This document shows, piece after piece, positions 41,913-51,320 of a stretch of DNA of 64,000 nt. The stretch is from Shimia sp040225985 (GTDB taxonomy: Bacteria; Pseudomonadota; Alphaproteobacteria; Rhodobacterales; Rhodobacteraceae): NCBI RefSeq assembly GCF_040225985.1, contig NZ_JBBPEU010000009.1, forward strand, positions 62,001 through 126,000. Direction: 5' to 3'. How positions within the stretch are numbered: the stretch's first letter is position 1; the number at the start of each line of letters is the position of its first letter. The position numbers and the translations under genes are program-made. The notes beneath the pieces were generated by a model that saw only the letters and a program-made list of their open reading frames with translations, did not search any database and was not told the DNA's origin.

Positions 41913-43685
41913 GGCTAGCAGGAGACGGATTTCATGGGCACGGGCCACGACGCGAGCTGCAGTCACCTGATCCTGCACGAGCATTTCAGGGAACAATGTA
42001 CGAATTTCAGCGGCGGCGGGGTCGTTGACGGCGACCTGCGTCAGCCAATAGGGATCGGGGCTTTCTGTCGACACCCTTTCGGAAAGATAATCTCGGGGCA
42101 GTCGAACAAAAGGTGGAAATACGCAACCCGCGCTGATGCGTGACAGGCGCACCCCATCCTTGCCATCTGCATATGACGCGCTGGCACCAGCGCCTCGTCC
42201 ATTCCGAGGACCATCTCGGCCCGCCACCCAAACAAGAGCATGCGATGCTGCGGTGAAACCCGCAGATCGCGGTCGTTTCCAATGCTGCCGGCGGGAAAGA
42301 GGACCGGCACCATGTCGCCAAAGGCCGCCACGGTACGGCTACCGACCCATTTCAGGGACTGATGCCCGTGATCGGCGGTTCTGATCAGGTCGCCTTCCTG
42401 CAGGTCTTTCACGGCAACCTGCCCCCCGATCGGTTTCGATCAATGCTCCACTCACAAAAACAGGGTGGCGGCGGCAAAAGCGAAAGGCCGGTGAAGAAGT
42501 TTGCGTTTTCGTCCCCCACCGGCAAACCGTTTTCGTCAACAAGGCTTTGTTCGCGAACGATGTTGGTCACGCCCCCATCGACAAAAGTTGCGTTCAACGC
42601 AAAGGCCAAGCGCCCCGAGGGCAGCCCGCTGGACAGAGAGATGCCTCGCGGCGCGGCAACAAAGCTGTTCACATCATCATGGGTGACAGAAAACGTATCG
42701 CCCTGCTCTACCGCCTGCCCCGACTCGGTGTCGGTGGCACCGCTTTCCTTGATCTTTGATCCGTCATTGACCACGAACTCATAGGTCACGTCGTCACGCT
42801 TGAATTGCACGGATACAAAGATGACCTCATCAAAGTCGAATTCGCCATCTGACCAGACTGGGTCGTTCAGGATGTCAATCGCGAGGATGTCGGCGGGCAG
42901 GAACGGTTGCTCTGACACGCTCAGATCAGTGGAAAAATCATTGTCGCCCGAAGACATATCATCAATGAACGCCACGTGATCGCCCGAGAAGTAGAGCGTT
43001 CTGACGTCGTTTGGGTCGTACGCACGCAACGGGGTGATGTTGGTAAAGCCGACTTTCACCAACGGTTTGCTGTTGACAGGATTACGTCCGGCGCCATCCA
43101 CGGTCCAGTTTGTCGTGTCCGAAATCACCGAGAAAACACCGTCCTGTGACAGCGGATCGGACAGTGCGTCAAAGCCATCGAACACCATATAGACATGGTC
43201 ACCATCAATGATGATAGCGCCGGTGTCGGAGGTCAGCCCGGTATTGGTCAGGTTCGGCGAGACGTTGCTGTTGCCGTCGGCCTCGTTCCCGATGACCGAG
43301 ATAAAGAATTGGGCCGTGGCCTCGTCGCCGTCGCGCGCGACCTGAAAGGCCCAGACCATTTCGTTTTCGAAGCGCAAGCGCCCACCGCCAGAGATATAGT
43401 CAATATCACCGGTTCCGGCCCCGTTGATCAGATCTCCCCCCTCAATGACCCGCGCGGTGGCCGGTCTCGCTGCATGTCACGGGACAGCAAGCGGCCGGCA
43501 GGGATCCTTTCGGGCGGCACACCCCACTCGAACAGTTGCTCGCCCGCGTTGAAATCGGTGCCGTTCCACTCCGTGTCGGTGAAATAGATGACCTCGCCCG
43601 GCGCGATGTCGGTCGTCGTTACAAATGCAACGTCGGTATGGTCTGTATCCCAGCCAACAAAGATGAGATATTCAGGGGTCAACAC
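41913..43685 (-). pseudogene. Decayed Hint (Hedgehog/intein-fold) domain protein gene
   Basis: Reading leftward from a GTG at 43685, homologous pieces lie in successive frames: TPEYLIFVGWDTDHTDVAF (N-terminal domain) breaks near 43455. It resumes with a frame containing GTGDIDYISGGGRLRFENEM, then DENANFFTGLSLLPPPP. Near 42460 it shifts to FVSGALIETDRG (Hint start, where the expected Cys precedes), again near 42435 to KDLQEGDLIRTADHGHQ and LRVSPQHRMLL, and near 42085 to STESPDPYWLTQVAVND, ending about 41913. At least four frameshifts, some in T, G and C runs. Family: Roseobacter Hint_2 secreted proteins. The flanking genes are intact. Confidence 0.85.
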
Positions 43686-44001
43686 CTGCGCGGTCTTTCA
43701 CTGTTTCGATATACTACTTCGATCTTGGCCAAACGCGACGCTGTGCCGGAAATGGGAATACCGTGTGGTTTCACGCGGACCTTTCAAAGACCCGCCACGC
43801 TTGACTCTTGCCCGTGTAAAGTCTAAGCGACGTCCCAATCCGGGAGTCTGTCAATGCTTCCGGTCCCAATGCCACGTGCAGGGATCGCCCCCCGTCAGCG
43901 AGTTTCGCCCACGGGGGCCTTCGTGTATTTGGACTGGCACTTGAGCGGCGCGTGCTTATGTTCGGGCCATGTTGGAAACGGTGAGAAGGAGCCGGTGAGC
44001 G
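43686..44001. other. Intergenic region upstream of ffh
   Basis: 316 bp without a gene. A poor promoter-like TTGACT is at 43801. A hairpin CCCCCGT/ACGGGGG (43889-43895 with 43911-43917) follows, perhaps a leader or attenuator before ffh. No open frame with a recognisable product. Confidence 0.4.
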
Positions 44002-45507
44002 ATGTTTGAAAATCTAAGCGAACGCCTGTCCGGTGTCTTTGACCGCCTGACCAAACAGGGCGCCCTGTCCGAAGACGATGTGAAAACCGCCCTGCGCGAA
44101 GTGCGCGTGGCCCTACTTGAGGCCGACGTGTCGCTGCCGGTGGCGCGTGATTTTGTCAAAGCGGTGCAGGAAAAGGCCACAGGCCAGGCGGTGACCAAGT
44201 CGATCACGCCGGGCCAGCAGGTCGTCAAGATCGTTCATGACGAGTTGAAACATGTCCTTGCCGGAGATGATGAAGAACCCGGCGAGCTGAAAATCGACAA
44301 CGCGCCCGCACCGATCCTGATGGTCGGTCTGCAGGGCTCGGGTAAGACCACCACCACCGGTAAGCTGGCCAAACGCCTGACCGAGAAGAACGGCAAGCGC
44401 GTGCTGATGGCCTCGCTCGACATCTACCGTCCGGCCGCGATGCAGCAGCTGCAGGTTCTGGGTCAGCAGATCGGCGTGGACACCCTGCCGATTGTTCCGG
44501 GTGAAACCGCCGTACAGATCGCCAAGCGTGCCAAGCAACAGGCGACGCTGGGCGGCTATGACGTCTACATGCTGGATACCGCAGGTCGTTTGCAGATCGA
44601 CGAAGTCCTCATGAAAGAGGTCGAGGACGTGCGCGACGTGGTCAACCCGCGTGAAACGCTGCTTGTCGTGGACGGTCTGACCGGCCAGGTCGCCGTGGAA
44701 GTCGCGGAAGAGTTTGACGGCAAGATCGGCATCTCGGGCGTGGTCCTTACGCGGATGGATGGCGACGGGCGCGGCGGTGCGGCGCTGTCGATGCGCGCGG
44801 TGACCGGCAAGCCGATCAAGTTCGTCGGTCTTGGCGAAAAGATGGACGCGCTCGAAACCTTCGAGCCGGACCGGATTGCGGGCCGTATCCTTGGCATGGG
44901 CGACATCGTCGCGCTGGTCGAGAAGGCACAGGAAACCATCGAGGCCGAACAGGCCGAACGCATGATGAAACGGTTCCAGAAGGGCCGCTTCAACATGAAC
45001 GACCTCAAGATGCAGCTGGAACAGATGCAGAAGATGGGCGGCATGGAAGGCGTGATGGGCATGATGCCCGGCATGGCCAAGATGTCGAAACAGGTGGCCG
45101 AGGCCGGGTTTGATGACAAGATGATCAAGCGCCAGATCGCGCTGGTCAATTCCATGACCAAGCTCGAACGCGCCAATCCGCAGATCCTGCAGGCCAGCCG
45201 CAAAAAGCGCATCGCCGCCGGGGCTGGCATGGAAGTCAGCGAATTGAACAAGCTTCTCAAGATGCAGCGGCAGATGGCCGACATGATGAAGAAGATGGGC
45301 AAGATGGGCAAAGGCGGGATGCTCAAGCAGGCCATGAAGGGCATGATGGGCAAAGGCGGCCCGAGCCCCGAAGAGATGGCGGCAGGAATGGACCCCAAGC
45401 AACTGGAAGCGGCGGCCAAGGCCATGGGCGGTCGGGGCGGTTTGCCCGGGCTGGGTGGCGGCATGGGCCTGCCCCCGGGCCTGAGCGGATTCGGCAAGAA
45501 GAAGTAA
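44002..45507 (+). CDS. ffh: Signal recognition particle protein Ffh
   Basis: SRP54 GTPase that targets membrane proteins to FtsY/SecYEG with the SRP RNA (23041-23139). 501 residues: N domain MFENLSERLSGVFDRLTKQG, GTPase G1 GLQGSGKTTTTGKLA, DTAGRLQIDE, LTRMDGDGRGGAALS, then a methionine-rich M domain (many MMKKMGKMGKGG-type segments) and a Gly-rich tail ending GFGKKK. GGAG is 8 nt before the ATG. It starts the ffh-GNAT-rpsP string. Confidence 0.97.
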   Translation: MFENLSERLSGVFDRLTKQGALSEDDVKTALREVRVALLEADVSLPVARDFVKAVQEKATGQAVTKSITPGQQVVKIVHDELKHVLAGDDEEPGELKIDNAPAPILMVGLQGSGKTTTTGKLAKRLTEKNGKRVLMASLDIYRPAAMQQLQVLGQQIGVDTLPIVPGETAVQIAKRAKQQATLGGYDVYMLDTAGRLQIDEVLMKEVEDVRDVVNPRETLLVVDGLTGQVAVEVAEEFDGKIGISGVVLTRMDGDGRGGAALSMRAVTGKPIKFVGLGEKMDALETFEPDRIAGRILGMGDIVALVEKAQETIEAEQAERMMKRFQKGRFNMNDLKMQLEQMQKMGGMEGVMGMMPGMAKMSKQVAEAGFDDKMIKRQIALVNSMTKLERANPQILQASRKKRIAAGAGMEVSELNKLLKMQRQMADMMKKMGKMGKGGMLKQAMKGMMGKGGPSPEEMAAGMDPKQLEAAAKAMGGRGGLPGLGGGMGLPPGLSGFGKKK

Positions 45508-45511
45508 CCCC

Positions 45512-46051
45512 ATGCTGACCAACGCCCCCACCCTTGAAACCGAGCGCCTGATCCTGCGCAGCCCCGTCACCGGGGATGCGGAGGCCGTGATCGCGTTTCT
45601 GATGGATGAGGGGCGCGCCAAGGGGTTCGGGTATTGCAGCACACGCAGCGACGCGTGGCGCTGGTTCGCGCTGAGCGTCGGGCACTGGCACATCCACGGC
45701 TATGGATATTTCACCGTGGTGGACAAGGCGACCGAGATGCCTGTCGGTATGGTTGGCATCTGGAATCCCGAAGGCTGGCCCGAGCCGGAACTGGGCTGGG
45801 TGGTATTTGACGGGGCCGAGGGCAAGGGCATCGCCTATGAGGCGGCGCAGCGCGCGTTGCAATGGGCCTATGATGACCTTGGGTTCACGACGATGACCTC
45901 GCAGATCGTGCCGACGAACACGCGCTCGATCGCGCTGGCCGAACGCATGGGCGCCCATCACGAGAGCACCTATGATAACGTGCACATGGGCGAGGAAATG
46001 CTGTTCCGTCACCTGGGCGCAAAAGCCTTCAAAGCGGGGGCCGTGGCATGA
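45512..46051 (+). CDS. GNAT N-acetyltransferase, RimJ/RimL type (first of three)
   Basis: 179 residues. TLETERLILRSPVTGDAEAV starts the fold and GAEGKGIAYEAAQRAL is the acetyl-CoA binding motif A (GxG/A). SIALAERMGAHHE follows. Starts 4 bp after ffh and overlaps the next GNAT by 4 bp. Substrate unknown; a protein N-terminus is possible given RimJ/RimL similarity. Confidence 0.9.
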   Translation: MLTNAPTLETERLILRSPVTGDAEAVIAFLMDEGRAKGFGYCSTRSDAWRWFALSVGHWHIHGYGYFTVVDKATEMPVGMVGIWNPEGWPEPELGWVVFDGAEGKGIAYEAAQRALQWAYDDLGFTTMTSQIVPTNTRSIALAERMGAHHESTYDNVHMGEEMLFRHLGAKAFKAGAVA

Positions 46052-46602
46052 GCGCAATAACTTTCAGCATCCCGACGCTTGAAACCGAGCGCCTGATCAT
46101 GCGGGCGTTCTGCGAAGACGATATCGCCTTTGAAAAGGCGTTTCTGGCCAGCGAAGACTCGCGCTTTGTTGGTGGCCCGATGCCGCCGCACCGTGCGTGG
46201 CGCTCAATTGCAATGGTCACCGGTCATTGGGCGTTGCGTGGCTTTGGCTTGTGGGCGCTGGAAGACAAGGAAACCGGCCAGTATGTCGGGCGTGTCGGTC
46301 TCTGGTATCCCGACGGATGGATCGAGCGTGAGATCGGCTGGACGCTGATGCCCCATGCCTGGGGCAAGGGGCTGGCCACCGAAGCTGCCATGGCATCGCG
46401 CGCCCATGCTTATGACGTGCTGGGCTGGGACACGGCAATTTCATGCATCGCCCCTGAGAACACCGCCTCCAAGGCCGTTGCACGGCGTCTCGGGGCCACG
46501 TTCGAAAAGCATTACGAAGAACCCGAATACGGCACGACCGAAATCTGGCGCCATCCCGCACCGGATGCGCTGATCAATGGTGGCATGGAGGCCTATGCGT
46601 AA
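46048..46602 (+). CDS. GNAT N-acetyltransferase (second of three)
   Basis: 184 residues. IPTLETERLIMRAFCEDDIAF begins the domain and HAWGKGLATEAAMASRAHA is the cofactor motif. Then ENTASKAVARRLGATFE. It shares the plan of its neighbours, with which it overlaps at both ends (4 bp and 1 bp), which suggests duplication followed by divergence. Confidence 0.9.
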   Translation: MSAITFSIPTLETERLIMRAFCEDDIAFEKAFLASEDSRFVGGPMPPHRAWRSIAMVTGHWALRGFGLWALEDKETGQYVGRVGLWYPDGWIEREIGWTLMPHAWGKGLATEAAMASRAHAYDVLGWDTAISCIAPENTASKAVARRLGATFEKHYEEPEYGTTEIWRHPAPDALINGGMEAYA

Positions 46603-47207
46603 TGGCGACCAAGAATATCCCCATCATCGAAACCAAACGTCTGGTGCTGCGCGGCCCCGAAGCCGAGGATTACGCAGCCTTCAAAGCGACCTTTGCCTCG
46701 TACCGGTCGCGCTTTATGGGCGGTCCGTTGAACCCCTATGAAACCTGGATGCTCTATGCCGCCGAGATCGGCCACTGGAACATTCGCGGCTATGGCATGT
46801 GGATGATCCACGACAAGGACACCGACGAAACCTATGGCATGGCGGGTGGCTGGAAACCCGCCGCTTGGCCCGAAGCCGAGCTGGCTTGGATCATCTGGCC
46901 CGACAAGGCCGGCCATGGCTATGCGCTCGAGGCGACCCATGCGGCGCGCAAGTATTTTTATAACCAGCTCGGCTGGGAAGGCGCGGTGTCGTACCTTGAT
47001 CCAAAAAACCTCGACTCGATCCGGCTGGCCGAACGTCTGGGCGCGGTAAAGGACAAAGAGGCCCCGTCGGTGGATGGCAACGATGTCGTCTATCGCCACC
47101 CGAGCCCGGAGAAGCTGCGCACAAGCCAGATTGGCGACGCAATCGAGATGGAGATCAGCCACTATGCCGATCCCAGGTTCAAACCGAAAGGATACGCTCT
47201 TGACTGA
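46602..47207 (+). CDS. GNAT N-acetyltransferase (third of three)
   Basis: 201 residues with a C-terminal extension. IETKRLVLRGPEAEDYAAF, then DKAGHGYALEATHAARKY, where the cofactor loop has GHG instead of the G-K-G of its neighbours. NLDSIRLAERLGAVKD follows. Overlaps the chorismate mutase start by 8 bp. Confidence 0.88.
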   Translation: MATKNIPIIETKRLVLRGPEAEDYAAFKATFASYRSRFMGGPLNPYETWMLYAAEIGHWNIRGYGMWMIHDKDTDETYGMAGGWKPAAWPEAELAWIIWPDKAGHGYALEATHAARKYFYNQLGWEGAVSYLDPKNLDSIRLAERLGAVKDKEAPSVDGNDVVYRHPSPEKLRTSQIGDAIEMEISHYADPRFKPKGYALD

Positions 47208-47496
47208 CGCCGTGACCCGCGCCGCCGAGGTGCTGAAGGAACATCGCGAAAGCATCGACCGCCTGGATGCGATCCTCGTCTATACGCTGGGCGAGCGGTT
47301 CAAGCACACGCAGGCGGTGGGCAAGCTCAAGGCTGAACATGATCTGCCCCCGTCGGACCCGAACCGCGAAGCCTCGCAGATCGCGCGACTGGAAGATCTG
47401 GCCACGCGTGCCGATCTGGACCCCGAATTCGCCAAGAAATTCCTGAACTTCATCATTGATGAGGTCATCAGGCATCACAAGAAACACCAGCAATAG
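47200..47496 (+). CDS. Chorismate mutase, AroQ type
   Basis: Converts chorismate to prephenate, feeding pheA at 18581. 98 residues, all helical: RESIDRLDAILVYTLGERFKHTQAVGKLKAEHDLPPSDPNREASQIARL, with Arg, Lys and Glu of the AroQ site. Starts at TTG 47200, supported by AAAGGA 6 nt upstream. An in-frame ATG at 47074 lies inside the third GNAT gene and is rejected. Confidence 0.88.
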   Translation: MTDAVTRAAEVLKEHRESIDRLDAILVYTLGERFKHTQAVGKLKAEHDLPPSDPNREASQIARLEDLATRADLDPEFAKKFLNFIIDEVIRHHKKHQQ

Positions 47497-47565
47497 CGCT
47501 GGTAAAGACACAACAGGAATGACGGGGCGCTGCCCCTCAAATAGCTAAGAACAGGAGTACTCACC

Positions 47566-47940
47566 ATGGCTATGAAAATTCGTCTCGCCCGCGGCGGCTC
47601 GAAAAAACGTCCCTTCTATCGCGTTGTTGCGGCTGACAGCCGTATGCCCCGCGACGGTCGCTTCATCGAGAAGCTGGGCACCTACAACCCGCTGCTGCCG
47701 AAAGACAGCGAAGAGCGCGTGAAACTGAACATGGAACGCGTTCAGTACTGGCTGGACCAAGGCGCACAGCCGACCGACCGTGTGGCCCGTTTCCTCGAAG
47801 CCGCCGGCACCCTGGCGAAAACCGAGCGCAACAACCCCAAGAAAGCTGTCCCCGGCAAGAAAGCCCAGGAACGCGCTGAAGAAAAAGCTGCAAAGGCCGC
47901 TGAAGCCGCCGAAGCAGACGCCGCACCGGCAGAAGAATAA
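47566..47940 (+). CDS. rpsP: 30S ribosomal protein S16
   Basis: 124 residues. MAMKIRLARGGSKKRPFYRVVAADSRMPRDGRFIEKLG is the classic S16 start, then YNPLLPKDS and an Ala/Glu/Lys-rich C-terminal extension typical of alphaproteobacteria. AGGAG is upstream. Confidence 0.98.
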   Translation: MAMKIRLARGGSKKRPFYRVVAADSRMPRDGRFIEKLGTYNPLLPKDSEERVKLNMERVQYWLDQGAQPTDRVARFLEAAGTLAKTERNNPKKAVPGKKAQERAEEKAAKAAEAAEADAAPAEE

Positions 47941-47957
47941 GCAGGGCCCGCTCTGGA

Positions 47958-48587
47958 ATGGCCGAATTTTCAGACGCGTTCCAGAGCGACCTTGCGCGGT
48001 TGATGCGGTGGCGGCGTGATGTGCGCCGCTTTCGCACCTACCCTGTGGACGAGGCACTCCTGACCGAGTGCCTCGACGCATTTCTGATGGCCCCTTCTGT
48101 GGGGCTGTCGGAACCGTGGCGCGTGTTGCGCGTCGAAAGCCCGGCGGCCCGCGCGGCGGCGCTCGGCAATTTCAGGGCCGCGAATGCCGATGCCCTGCGA
48201 GGGTATGGTGGCGAGAAGGCCGCGCAGTATGCCACGCTCAAACTGTCGGGCATGGCGGATGCACCAGTCCAGCTTGCGATCTATTGCGACGATGCCACGT
48301 CCAAGGGATACGGGCTTGGCGCGGCGACCATGCCGGAAATGCGCCGCTATTCTGTGGTCGGGGCGGTGAACCTGTTCTGGCTGGCGGCACGGGCGCGCGG
48401 TTTGGGGGTTGGCTGGGTGTCGATCCTTGATCCTGCACAGCTTAGTGCCGACCTCGATGTGCCAAACGACTGGCGTTTGGTGGCCTATCTCTGCGTCGGT
48501 TATCCGCAAACCACCTCTGACACACCGGAACTGGAAACACAGGGCTGGGAGACACGGCGCCAGACCCTTCCGGTCGAAACCCGCTAG
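47958..48587 (+). CDS. bluB: 5,6-dimethylbenzimidazole synthase BluB
   Basis: Nitroreductase-fold enzyme that cuts reduced FMN to give dimethylbenzimidazole, the lower ligand of cobalamin. 209 residues: WRRDVRRFRTYPVDEALL, LMAPSVGLSEPWRVLRVES, ARARGLGVGWVSILDPAQL, CVGYP. These are the BluB signatures. It lies between rpsP and rimM, unlike the usual cobalamin-cluster context. Confidence 0.93.
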   Translation: MAEFSDAFQSDLARLMRWRRDVRRFRTYPVDEALLTECLDAFLMAPSVGLSEPWRVLRVESPAARAAALGNFRAANADALRGYGGEKAAQYATLKLSGMADAPVQLAIYCDDATSKGYGLGAATMPEMRRYSVVGAVNLFWLAARARGLGVGWVSILDPAQLSADLDVPNDWRLVAYLCVGYPQTTSDTPELETQGWETRRQTLPVETR

Positions 48588-48677
48588 CGCCGCTTTCTGA
48601 CGCGGCATCCGGGCAATGGGTTGCCCTTGGGGGCGCAATAGGGGAAAACAGGGCAAGCAGTCAAAACGGAACACAAG

Positions 48678-49181
48678 ATGACGGAACAGGTCTGTGTCGG
48701 AGCCATCGCTGGTGCCTATGGGGTGCGCGGAGAAGTGCGCCTCAAAAGCTTTACCACCGAGGCCGAGTCCATCGCAGATTATGCCCCGCTCAGCACCGAA
48801 GACGGCAGCCGCCAGTTTGACGTGACCCTGACCCGCACCATCAAGAATGGGCTGGCCGCGCGCCTTTCAGGTGTGGCGACCAAGGAGGAGGCCGACGCCC
48901 TGAAAGGGGTTCAGCTTTACGTGCCGCGCGATCGGCTGCCAGCGCTGGAAGACGATGAGTATTATTATGCCGATCTTGTGGGCCTCGAGGTGCGCGACAC
49001 CGGCGGCACCACACTGGGGCATGTGAAATCGGTGCAGAACCACGGCGCGACGGACCTTCTGGAAGTCCACGGACCGGGTTTGAAGGCGACCGTTCTGCTG
49101 CCCTTCACGCACGAAGTGGTGCCAACCGTCGATATTGCAGGGGGCCGGATCATCGCTGACCCGCCCGAGGGCCTGTTCTAA
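48678..49181 (+). CDS. rimM: Ribosome maturation factor RimM
   Basis: 167 residues. VCVGAIAGAYGVRGEVRLKSFT starts the N-terminal barrel, then the PRC-barrel YYYADLVGLEVRDTGG and LLPFTHEVVPTVDIAGGRI. Helps 16S processing and binds S19 of the 30S head. Overlaps nothing; it is followed within 2 bp by the sulfotransferase-like gene. Confidence 0.96.
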   Translation: MTEQVCVGAIAGAYGVRGEVRLKSFTTEAESIADYAPLSTEDGSRQFDVTLTRTIKNGLAARLSGVATKEEADALKGVQLYVPRDRLPALEDDEYYYADLVGLEVRDTGGTTLGHVKSVQNHGATDLLEVHGPGLKATVLLPFTHEVVPTVDIAGGRIIADPPEGLF

Positions 49182-49182
49182 G

Positions 49183-50007
49183 ATGAGACGCCTGCTGATC
49201 CACGCCGGATTTCACAAGACCGGCACATCCACCCTGCAAAAAATGCTGGAGGTAAACCGCACCCGCCTTGATCCAGTGGCGCGGATTGTGCTGCATGACA
49301 CTCTGACGAATACCTGCAATGCGGCGCGCACCTATTCGGCCAAACGCCGGACCGCCGCCCTGCACAAATATGCAAACGGGTTTGGCAATTTCCTGAAATC
49401 CCTGCCCGACGATGACACCCGCGACATACTCATCAGCGCCGAGGATCTGGCCGGGCTGATGCCGGGCCGACGCGGGCAGAAAACCTATGAAGCGGCACCC
49501 TTTCTGATGAAGGCGCTGACCGTCGCCATCGCCGACGCCTTTCCCGAGCCGCCCGAAGTGATCTTCTATTTCTCGCTGCGCGATCCGCACGCATGGCTGA
49601 ACAGCTGCTATGCCCATCACGTGCGTGTCGTGCGCATGACCCAGACCCGCGAAGAGTTCCTGACCGAGCACCTGGAGTCCGCAGACCTTAATGCCTGCAT
49701 CGAGCGCATCCGCCTTGCTGTGGCCCCGCATCGCGTTGAGACAGCCTGGCTGCATGACACCGAAGACGCCCCGCTTGGCCCGCTGCAACCGGTTGCCGAT
49801 CTTCTGGGGTGGTCCGCCGAATTGCAAAGCCAGCTGGAACCGGTCGCGCCGGTCAATGTCGGGTTGCCGGACCCGCTGATCGCAGAAATCCTGACCCTTA
49901 ACCAAAGCGATCTGGACAAAGAGGCTCTGAAGCGCGCCAAGGCACAGGCGCGCAAACGCTGGAAGCGTAATGCATCGGCCGGAGCGGAAACGGCGACCGG
50001 ATCCTGA
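49183..50007 (+). CDS. Sulfotransferase-like P-loop protein
   Basis: 274 residues from ATG 49183. HAGFHKTGTSTLQKML carries the 5'-phosphosulfate-binding P-loop G-x-x-K-x-G-T-T/S. DILISAEDLAGLMP and VIFYFSLRDPHAWLNSCYAHH resemble the 3'-phosphate-binding S/R region of PAPS-dependent sulfotransferases. Substrate unknown. Starts 2 bp after rimM, so co-transcribed. Confidence 0.82.
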   Translation: MRRLLIHAGFHKTGTSTLQKMLEVNRTRLDPVARIVLHDTLTNTCNAARTYSAKRRTAALHKYANGFGNFLKSLPDDDTRDILISAEDLAGLMPGRRGQKTYEAAPFLMKALTVAIADAFPEPPEVIFYFSLRDPHAWLNSCYAHHVRVVRMTQTREEFLTEHLESADLNACIERIRLAVAPHRVETAWLHDTEDAPLGPLQPVADLLGWSAELQSQLEPVAPVNVGLPDPLIAEILTLNQSDLDKEALKRAKAQARKRWKRNASAGAETATGS

Positions 50008-50087
50008 CGAGACGATCCTCTGGACCTGTCGACCGTTTTCAGCCAAAGGAAATCAACCGAGGCCACCACAGCACCAAAAGGCGCATC

Positions 50088-50906
50088 ATGTCCGACAAGC
50101 CCCGCTCCCATGGACGCAAATCCATTTCCGTTTCCCTGAAACCGCGCGAGTTGATGACGCATAACCCACGTCTTGCCGGCGTGTGGACGGCGCGGATCAT
50201 CACCCTGTTCCCCGATGCCTTTCCCGGTGTCTTGGGCGAAAGCCTGACCGGCAAGGCCCTGAAGGATGGCAAGTGGCAGATCGAAACCACCGACCTGCGC
50301 CAGTTTGGCGAAGGCAAACACCGCAATGTCGATGATACGCCCGCCGGGGGAGGGGCTGGCATGGTGCTGCGCCCTGATGTGCTGGGCAAGGCGATCGAGC
50401 ACACATTGCAAGGCGCGCGCGGCAACCTGCCGCTTGTCTACCTGTCGCCACGGGGTCGCCGCTTTGACCAGAAAATGGCCCGCGCCTGGTCGCAATGCGA
50501 CGGGGTCACGATGCTGTGCGGGCGGTTCGAAGGCGTGGACCAGCGGGTTCTGGACCACTACCGCATTCAAGAGGTCAGCCTTGGCGATTTTGTCCTGACC
50601 GGTGGGGAAATCGCGGCACAGGCCATGATCGACGCCACGGTGCGCCTGCTGCCCTCGGTTCTGGGCAATGCCGACAGCATCAAGGACGAAAGCCACTCCA
50701 ACGACCTTCTGGAACATCCGCAATATACCCGCCCCGCTGAATGGATGGGCCGCCCGATCCCGGACATCCTGATGTCCGGCCACCACGGCAAGATCGAGGA
50801 ATGGCGGCTTGTGCAGGCCAAGGCGCTGACCCGGTTGCGCCGCCCCGATATGTGGCAGGCCTATTGCGCCGCCATGGGGATTGATCCAGACGCCGGCGGC
50901 AGCTGA
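50088..50906 (+). CDS. trmD: tRNA (guanine37-N1)-methyltransferase TrmD
   Basis: 272 residues with SPOUT fold. TARIITLFPDAFPGVLGESLTGKAL, VDDTPAGGGAGMVLRPDVLG, LSPRGRRFDQKMA, LCGRFEGVDQRVL, SLGDFVLTGGEIAA and the trefoil knot are clear. A roughly 25-residue N-terminal extension (SDKPRSHGRKSISVS) matches relatives from this group. AAAGG is upstream of ATG 50088. Confidence 0.96.
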   Translation: MSDKPRSHGRKSISVSLKPRELMTHNPRLAGVWTARIITLFPDAFPGVLGESLTGKALKDGKWQIETTDLRQFGEGKHRNVDDTPAGGGAGMVLRPDVLGKAIEHTLQGARGNLPLVYLSPRGRRFDQKMARAWSQCDGVTMLCGRFEGVDQRVLDHYRIQEVSLGDFVLTGGEIAAQAMIDATVRLLPSVLGNADSIKDESHSNDLLEHPQYTRPAEWMGRPIPDILMSGHHGKIEEWRLVQAKALTRLRRPDMWQAYCAAMGIDPDAGGS

Positions 50907-50981
50907 GCAAACCTTGCGTTGCCGCGCAGCAATCCCCGTGCTTTAGTGCGAACCACATTATCCAAAGCAGGGACCAGACCG

Positions 50982-51314
50982 ATGGCAGGGAAATTTGAAC
51001 TTTATACCGACAAGGCCGGTGAATTCCGCTTTCGCCTGAAAGCAGGCAATGGCGAAAACATCCTTGCCAGCGAAGGCTACAAGCAAAAGGCCAGCGCCGA
51101 AAACGGCATCGCCTCGGTCCAGAAAAACGCCGGTGACGAAGCACGCTACGAGCGCAAGGAAACGGCCTCGGGCAAGTTCATGTTCAACCTCAAGGCCAGC
51201 AACGGCCAGGTGATCGGCACTTCGCAAAGCTATACCAGCGCATCCGGCCGGGACAACGGCATCGAGTCGGTCAAACGCAATGCTGCCGAGGCACGCATCG
51301 ACGACCAGACCTGA
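50982..51314 (+). CDS. YegP/UPF0339 protein, two DUF1508 repeats
   Basis: 110 residues. Two tandem half-repeats: GKFELYTDKAGEFRFRLKAG... and SGKFMFNLKASNGQVIGTSQ..., each followed by KASAENGIASVQKNA or SASGRDNGIESVKRNA. Characteristic of YegP. Function unknown. The start MAGKFELYTDK is preferred over the open frame to 50919. Confidence 0.9.
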   Translation: MAGKFELYTDKAGEFRFRLKAGNGENILASEGYKQKASAENGIASVQKNAGDEARYERKETASGKFMFNLKASNGQVIGTSQSYTSASGRDNGIESVKRNAAEARIDDQT

Positions 51315-51320
51315 GCGTGG

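Noticed and set aside
41220..42227. Single 335-residue open frame joining Hint-like and AhpD-like sequence
   Set aside because: The N-terminal part is the last frame of the broken Hint gene; the AhpD domain has its own ATG 41813 with a ribosome-binding site.
44113..45693. 526-residue antisense frame over ffh
   Set aside because: A shadow of ffh codon bias with no recognisable domains.
47074..47496. 140-residue chorismate mutase from ATG 47074
   Set aside because: The first 42 residues are low-complexity frame overlap with the third GNAT gene; TTG 47200 has the ribosome-binding site and gives the usual size.
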